Shown here: one piece after another, positions 59,684 through 64,000 of the stretch
Layout: each line of letters opens with the position of its first letter
How positions within the stretch are numbered: position 1 is the stretch's first letter
Source of the DNA: Flagellimonas maritima
GTDB taxonomy: Bacteria > Bacteroidota > Bacteroidia > Flavobacteriales > Flavobacteriaceae
NCBI RefSeq assembly: GCF_003269425.1
Contig: NZ_CP030104.1
Location: forward strand, 2,041,501 to 2,105,500
DNA: 64,000 nucleotides
Direction: 5' to 3'
Notes under the pieces: generated by a model
What the model saw: only the letters and a program-made list of their open reading frames with translations
What the model was told of the DNA's origin: nothing
Database searches by the model: none
Position numbers and translations under genes: made by a program

Positions 59684-61633
59684 ATGGGAATAAAAAAAAT
59701 GTACATAGTCGTACTCTTTTTGTCGCTGGCTTGTTTTTCAAGTGCGCAACTAAAATACAATGATGCGGATACAAACTTTGATAACCTATTGTACGTAAAG
59801 GCTGCAAAACAATATGAAAGTATTTTTCAAAAAGGTGATGATTCCCAACACATACTCCAAAGGCTTGGTGATGCCTACTTTTTTAATACCGATATGGAAA
59901 ATGCGGTCAAATGGTATGGATTGCTTTTTTCCAAGTATGAAAAAAAATTGCAACCTGAATATGGGTTTAGGTATATCCATGCCCTAAAAGGAGTCGGAAA
60001 TTATCGGCTTGCAAAAGCTATCATGAAAATCTACACTAAAAAGTTGGATACTTCGGAATTTACCGTGGCCCAGTTGGAGGATAACGATGACAAGTTGGAT
60101 GAGCTCTTGAACGGACAGCCACAATTTTATATTTCAAATTTGGGAATAAATACGCCCTTGGCAGATTTTGGACCTACGTATTATAAGGACAAAATCGTTT
60201 TTTCCTCAAGCCGTGATTCACTAAGGTTTGAAACCAATGTTTATGAATGGAACAACCAACCTTATCTTGATTTTTTTATGGCGGATACCACAGATTTAGG
60301 GTCTGACTTGGTACAGGTGGTCAATTTTTCAGAAATACTGAACTCCAAATATCATGAAGCGGCTGCTACATTTATTCCAGAGGGCAATATAATTTATTTT
60401 ACCAGAAACAACTATGCCAATAACGATTTGGGCAGGGATGATGAAGGTACAAATCATTTAAAAATATATACGTCCGAATTAAAGGGAGGGGAATGGACTT
60501 TGCCTGAAGAAGTGCCTTTTAATAGTGAAACGTATTCCACAGGGCAACCAGCGTTGAGTCCAGATGGTAAATTTCTATTTTTTGTATCCGATATGCCTGG
60601 AAGCATAGGTGGGACCGATATTTTTATGGTAGAACTGATGAAAGACGGAAGCTTTTCGGAACCTATAAATCTTGGCCCAAAGATTAATACCAGTGGAAGG
60701 GAAATGTTTCCATTTGTCACAGAAGAAAGATTGTACTTTGCTTCAGACGGGCATTTGGGTCTTGGTGGTCTCGATATATTTGAAAGTGAATTGGGTGTAA
60801 ATGGGTTTGGGATTCCAGAAAATCTGGGAAAACCTATCAATAGCAACAAGGATGATTTTGCCTATATCGTAAGGGAATCGACAAATAGAGGTTATTTTTC
60901 TTCCAACAGAAAAGGTGGAAATGGAGATGATGATATTTACTCGTTCCAAAGGATGAAAGAAACCTGCGGACAAACTGTAAAGGGCAGTGTGATAAGAAAA
61001 GCCAATGCACAGCCTATTGTAGATGTAAATGTTATTCTCTTTTCTAAAGATGGAACTGTCTTGGACAGAACAATAACTGATTCCACTGGTGCGTATGGCT
61101 TTGATTTTGAGTTGGACTGTGAAGCAAAACATACTGTAAAAATTAATAAAGAAGGATTTTTGCCGGGAGAAAAGGAATTTTTCACGACAAATGAAAAAGG
61201 TTATACGAAAAACGTTCATTTAGAAATAATCAAAGAACTGAATAATCTCATTGTTAGAGAAAACGGAATTCTTAAAATCAAAATTGACAATATTTATTTT
61301 GATTTGAACGAGGCAAATATTCGCCAAGATGCCGCTCAAGAACTGAATAAAATAGTGGAAGTGATGAAAGAGTATCCAAAAATGATTATAAAGATTGAAG
61401 CGCACACAGATTCCAGAGGAAGTGATCGCTACAACGAAACACTATCCGATAAACGTGCCAAGGCCACAGGAAGCTATATTATCTCTCAAGGAATAGAGGC
61501 AAACCGAATTGAAAGCGCTATAGGTTATGGTGAGAAGACATTATTGAACCAATGTAGCAATGGTGTAAAATGTACCACAGAAGAGCATGATGAAAATCGT
61601 AGATCGGAATTTATAATTACAAAACTAGAATAA
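59684..61633 (+). CDS. PorE-like OmpA family protein (TPR, PD40, CRD, OmpA)
   Basis: A 649-residue cell-envelope protein. Order: signal peptide, TPR-like helices (about 25-120), PD40/WD40-like beta-propeller (about 145-420, e.g. STGQPALSPDGKFLFFVSDM), a carboxypeptidase regulatory-like domain (about 430-510, KGSVIRKANAQPIVDVNVIL) and a C-terminal OmpA domain (IEAHTDSRGSDRYNETLSDK near 571) that binds peptidoglycan. This is the order of PorE of the T9SS in Porphyromonas. It starts one base after the PorP/SprF gene, and flavobacterial genomes carry many such triplets. It probably anchors the export or attachment complex to the cell wall. A strong terminator follows. Confidence 0.92.
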   Translation: MGIKKMYIVVLFLSLACFSSAQLKYNDADTNFDNLLYVKAAKQYESIFQKGDDSQHILQRLGDAYFFNTDMENAVKWYGLLFSKYEKKLQPEYGFRYIHALKGVGNYRLAKAIMKIYTKKLDTSEFTVAQLEDNDDKLDELLNGQPQFYISNLGINTPLADFGPTYYKDKIVFSSSRDSLRFETNVYEWNNQPYLDFFMADTTDLGSDLVQVVNFSEILNSKYHEAAATFIPEGNIIYFTRNNYANNDLGRDDEGTNHLKIYTSELKGGEWTLPEEVPFNSETYSTGQPALSPDGKFLFFVSDMPGSIGGTDIFMVELMKDGSFSEPINLGPKINTSGREMFPFVTEERLYFASDGHLGLGGLDIFESELGVNGFGIPENLGKPINSNKDDFAYIVRESTNRGYFSSNRKGGNGDDDIYSFQRMKETCGQTVKGSVIRKANAQPIVDVNVILFSKDGTVLDRTITDSTGAYGFDFELDCEAKHTVKINKEGFLPGEKEFFTTNEKGYTKNVHLEIIKELNNLIVRENGILKIKIDNIYFDLNEANIRQDAAQELNKIVEVMKEYPKMIIKIEAHTDSRGSDRYNETLSDKRAKATGSYIISQGIEANRIESAIGYGEKTLLNQCSNGVKCTTEEHDENRRSEFIITKLE

Positions 61634-61658
61634 TATACTATCCAAAAAAAGCAATTTA

Positions 61659-61696
61659 AAAACGAAACCCCCAAATTTTATTGGGGGTTTCGTTTT
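61659..61696 (+). terminator. Strong rho-independent terminator of the T9SS operon
   Basis: A perfect 16-bp stem (61659-61674 with 61681-61696; AAAACGAAACCCCCAA against its complement) and a 6-nt loop, the 3' arm ending in TTTT. Lies 25 bp past the stop. Confidence 0.9.
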
Positions 61697-61806
61697 ATAG
61701 GAAAGTTTAATAGTGGGAATTCATGAAAAATTTTACATTTATACTAAACTGTAAAGATTCAGAAAATCGACTTTATCTAAATATTCCGTTTTTTTTGTTA
61801 GGGCAA

Positions 61807-61814
61807 TAATTTTG
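61807..61814 (+). promoter_or_regulatory. Possible -7 promoter element for the DUF7009 gene
   Basis: TAATTTTG fits TAnnTTTG, 43 bp before the GTG start. No TTG at a fitting distance. Confidence 0.35.
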
Positions 61815-61857
61815 ATGAGGGTACATTTTTATTGATATTATAACTAAAGTTGGAAAG

Positions 61858-62223
61858 GTGAAAATAAGGATTAAAGGAAATTCAATTCGATATAGGCTTA
61901 CCCGTACAGAAGTTGAAACTTTTTGTAAAGAAGGAAGCTATGTTGAAAAAACTGACTTTGGCAGCAGTGAGTTTGTATACAAGGTCGTAGCTAAAAAAGG
62001 CATACAAGGTCTGGAGGCGATTTTCAACAATAATACCATAACTCTTTTGTTTCCTTTTGCTGAAACGAAGAAATGGGCCAAAAGCGACAGGATAGGCTAT
62101 GAAGATATTTTTGTTCTTGAAAACGGGAAAGACCTTAAATTGCTCTTAGAAAAGGATTTTGTCTGTATGGATGAAACCATTGAAGATCAATCCGATAATT
62201 ACCCCAATCCCAAAAAAATGTAA
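61858..62223 (+). CDS. DUF7009 family protein
   Basis: A 121-residue cytoplasmic protein beginning with GTG (MKIRIKGNSIRYRLTRTEVE). The C-terminal LLEKDFVCMDETIEDQSDNY is a conserved feature of this small Bacteroidota family, with a Cys followed by an acidic stretch. No enzymatic motif can be named. It is a single gene with no obvious partner, convergent with the response regulator gene. The GTG start is favoured because the domain begins directly there and no ATG is near. Confidence 0.8.
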   Translation: MKIRIKGNSIRYRLTRTEVETFCKEGSYVEKTDFGSSEFVYKVVAKKGIQGLEAIFNNNTITLLFPFAETKKWAKSDRIGYEDIFVLENGKDLKLLLEKDFVCMDETIEDQSDNYPNPKKM

Positions 62224-62265
62224 AGCTTTTAAAGGGATCAGGCAATTTTAAATTTTAAAACAATC

Positions 62266-63018
62266 TTATATCTTTTTCATTGACTCAATAAGTTCATCTT
62301 TTTTTCTAGGAGAGATGCTTACGTGCATGTCATTGCTCATTATGATATATCCGCCATCAGACTTTATATATTTCTTAACCTCTTTTAAATTGATCAAATA
62401 GCTATTGTGAACCCTCATAAACTGTTGTTCTGCCAAAAGATTCTCGTACTCTTTTAAATGTTTGCTCACTAAAAGTGTGCTTGTGTCCCTTAATACAAAA
62501 GACGTATAAGAACCATCTGCTTTACAGAGAACAATATCCTCTATTGCTATGAACTCCATACCCGAAGTTGTTGCCAGACAAATTTTCTCCTGTTTATGGG
62601 ATTCCTTTCCAATACTTTGCATTAATGTCTCTATCTGCTGTCTGTAAATATTGGTGTCCATTCTTTCCCTCGCTTTCTCTACTGCTTGTTTCAGTTCATC
62701 TAGGTCAATAGGTTTTAGTAGATAATCAAGAGAGCTGAACTTTATGGCTTGTATGGCATACTTTTCAAAAGCAGTTGTAAAGATTATTTCGAAATCAGGC
62801 TCTTTTATCTGCTCAAGGACATCAAAACCTACTCCAGTTTGTAGTTCTATATCTAAAAAAACAACATCGGGACTAAAAACGGATAAAACTTTAACCGCCT
62901 CATTGACACTGCTTGCAGTTGCAATTACCTGTACATCTTTACAGAATTCTTCTAGTAATGTTCTTAAAGTTTCCCTGCTTCGCTTTTCATCTTCTACTAT
63001 AACTACTTTTAATATCAT
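62266..63018 (-). CDS. LytTR family response regulator
   Basis: A 250-residue response regulator. The receiver domain (about 1-120) has the acidic pocket VEDEK, phospho-acceptor Asp56 (VVFLDIELQTG) and Lys in LLKPIDLDEL. The C-terminal LytTR DNA-binding domain (about 145-250) has IVLCKADGSYTSFVL, FMRVHNSYLINLKEVKKYIK and SPRKKDELIESMKKI. It should bind direct repeats at target promoters when phosphorylated by the adjacent kinase, whose stop overlaps its ATG. Targets are unknown. Confidence 0.95.
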   Translation of the reverse strand: MILKVVIVEDEKRSRETLRTLLEEFCKDVQVIATASSVNEAVKVLSVFSPDVVFLDIELQTGVGFDVLEQIKEPDFEIIFTTAFEKYAIQAIKFSSLDYLLKPIDLDELKQAVEKARERMDTNIYRQQIETLMQSIGKESHKQEKICLATTSGMEFIAIEDIVLCKADGSYTSFVLRDTSTLLVSKHLKEYENLLAEQQFMRVHNSYLINLKEVKKYIKSDGGYIIMSNDMHVSISPRKKDELIESMKKI

Positions 63019-64000
63019 ACTGTCGGGTTTAATGCATCGATAATCTTTATGGTAACCTTGGTTCCTAAAGGATTATTGTTTTTGTCGTATTTATCAATAA
63101 TCTCAATTGTATTTTTTCTTAGATCAGAGTTGCCGGTAACTTGCAACCTTCTTTTAATTATCTCTATACCTCTTGACGTTTTATGTTTTTTTAAAGTACT
63201 ATTCATTTTATTGGACAAGACTCTACCAATACCATTATCCTCTATTTCACAAATAAGGGTTTCCCCATTTTTACAGAAACTAACAAGAAGATTTTTATCT
63301 CCTTCTTTTTTATTATTGAGGCCATGTATGATCGCATTTTCTATAAAGGGTTGAGTAATCATGAAAGGTATTTCTGTGTCGTTTGTATCTAAATCCTTCG
63401 AAATGCATATTTTATAATTAAAAACACCATTAAAACGAAGCGATTCCAGTTCTAAGTAGGAATTTAATAATTTTATTTCATCCGCTAGCAAAACTTTTTT
63501 CTCAAAAGAACTCTCTAAAATGCCGCGAGATAGTTTTCCAAATTTTGAAAGATATTCTAAAGCAACCATTCTATCGTTCTTTAAGATAAGGTTTTGAATG
63601 GCGCTAAGAGCATTGAAAATAAAATGGGGATTCATTTGAGCTCTTAAAGCGCGGTGCTCTTTTTCAGATACTTCTCTTTTCAGATACAGTTTTTCTTCAT
63701 ATTCCAATTTAATTTTATAAGCTAGACCTAAAGAGAAGATTAAAATTTCTGTAATTGACCCTAAAATCATATAGTATCGATTTTCAAAAAATAAATATCC
63801 GAGTGCTCCCGCCATATAAGAAAAAGACCCGGCCACTATAAAATAGGCTAAAAGATTCTTTGCGTTTTTTGAAAGATATACCATTGCGATAAGGCCCCAA
63901 ATTGTCATAGCCAATCTTTGGAAATCAAGAATATATATGTGAGATTCATAATCGCCCAAAAAGAATACAAATGCATCTAAGAATATAATTCCAAAAAGTA
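63015..64000 (-). CDS. Sensor histidine kinase, 7TM/LytS-type, partial
   Basis: Runs off the right edge: no stop interrupts the frame upstream to 64000, so the true start is outside. The visible part has several transmembrane segments (e.g. FGIIFLDAFVFFLGD; MTIWGLIAMVYLSKN; ITEILIFSLGLAYKI), a short linker, and the His_kinase core RALRAQMNPHFIFNALSAIQ, whose His is the phospho-acceptor. The ATPase has QPFIENAIIHGL and EDNGIGRVLSNK. The membrane part resembles 7TMR-DISM sensors. The kinase overlaps the LytTR regulator by 4 bp, so they form a two-component pair. The input signal is unknown. Confidence 0.9.
   Translation of the reverse strand, partial: LFGIIFLDAFVFFLGDYESHIYILDFQRLAMTIWGLIAMVYLSKNAKNLLAYFIVAGSFSYMAGALGYLFFENRYYMILGSITEILIFSLGLAYKIKLEYEEKLYLKREVSEKEHRALRAQMNPHFIFNALSAIQNLILKNDRMVALEYLSKFGKLSRGILESSFEKKVLLADEIKLLNSYLELESLRFNGVFNYKICISKDLDTNDTEIPFMITQPFIENAIIHGLNNKKEGDKNLLVSFCKNGETLICEIEDNGIGRVLSNKMNSTLKKHKTSRGIEIIKRRLQVTGNSDLRKNTIEIIDKYDKNNNPLGTKVTIKIIDALNPTV

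Overview
This window is a 64 kb piece of an AT-rich chromosome from a member of the Bacteroidota, almost certainly a (probably marine) Flavobacteriaceae. The evidence is the set of type IX secretion (T9SS) parts and cargo (PorP/SprF, a PorE-type OmpA protein, type A and type B sorting domains), the ligase-associated repair cluster, DUF4199, DUF4286, DUF6428 and DUF7009 family proteins, LytTR/LytS-like signalling, and promoters of the TTG - 20 bp - TAnnTTTG type. I cannot name the genus.

Layout. 1-5.6 kb: a histone-deacetylase-like hydrolase (cut by the left edge), tex, a small GIY-YIG nuclease gene in an inverted-repeat cassette, and metG. 5.8-9.4 kb: a DUF1800/DUF1501 pair, the latter with a twin-arginine signal and a T9SS tail. 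9.4-14.5 kb: yraN, an ACT-like protein, a DUF3352-like membrane protein, a serine hydrolase, and a Dph6-like ATP pyrophosphatase with a frameshift at its 5' end. 14.5-20.6 kb: mfd, a TspO-like membrane protein and a flavin disulfide reductase. 20.6-27.4 kb: the four-gene ligase-associated DNA repair cluster (MBL exonuclease, ATP-dependent ligase, DEXH helicase, PdeM phosphoesterase), interrupted by a second GIY-YIG cassette and by a dead ParE/RelE-type toxin-antitoxin pair. 27.6-32.8 kb: TerB-like protein, fbp, GNAT, an aspartate kinase and a two-domain OlsF-like acyltransferase. 32.8-34.6 kb: an arsenic operon (arsR, DUF6428, arsN-like, arsC) without an efflux pump. 34.6-46.5 kb: mostly minus-strand housekeeping genes (mgtE, rsmA, serS, ribF, a 2-hydroxyacid dehydrogenase) and small membrane or regulatory proteins. 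46.5-51 kb: a large secreted metallopeptidase and a lipoprotein. 51-53.7 kb: pth, rplY, prs and tRNA-Leu(CAA). 54.8-61.6 kb: a nine-repeat DUF11 adhesin-like protein with a PorP/SprF and a PorE-like partner. 61.8-64 kb: a DUF7009 protein and a LytTR/7TM histidine kinase pair (kinase cut by the right edge).

The main discovery is a dispersed hairpin repeat family tied to GIY-YIG nuclease genes. Each unit has a conserved 12-nt core (GAGCGnAGTCGA-like), or a 36-nt long form, between short arms that differ from copy to copy but mostly stay complementary. Both GIY-YIG genes are bounded by near-identical inverted copies of this unit. Further copies lie in frame inside mfd (two composite insertions), the DNA ligase (one composite) and metG (two single units), always as multiples of three bases. 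In mfd and ligase the units occur as inverted pairs around an 18-24 bp spacer, an arrangement resembling REPINs, with the GIY-YIG gene in the place a RAYT transposase would hold. The link is inferred from arrangement only.
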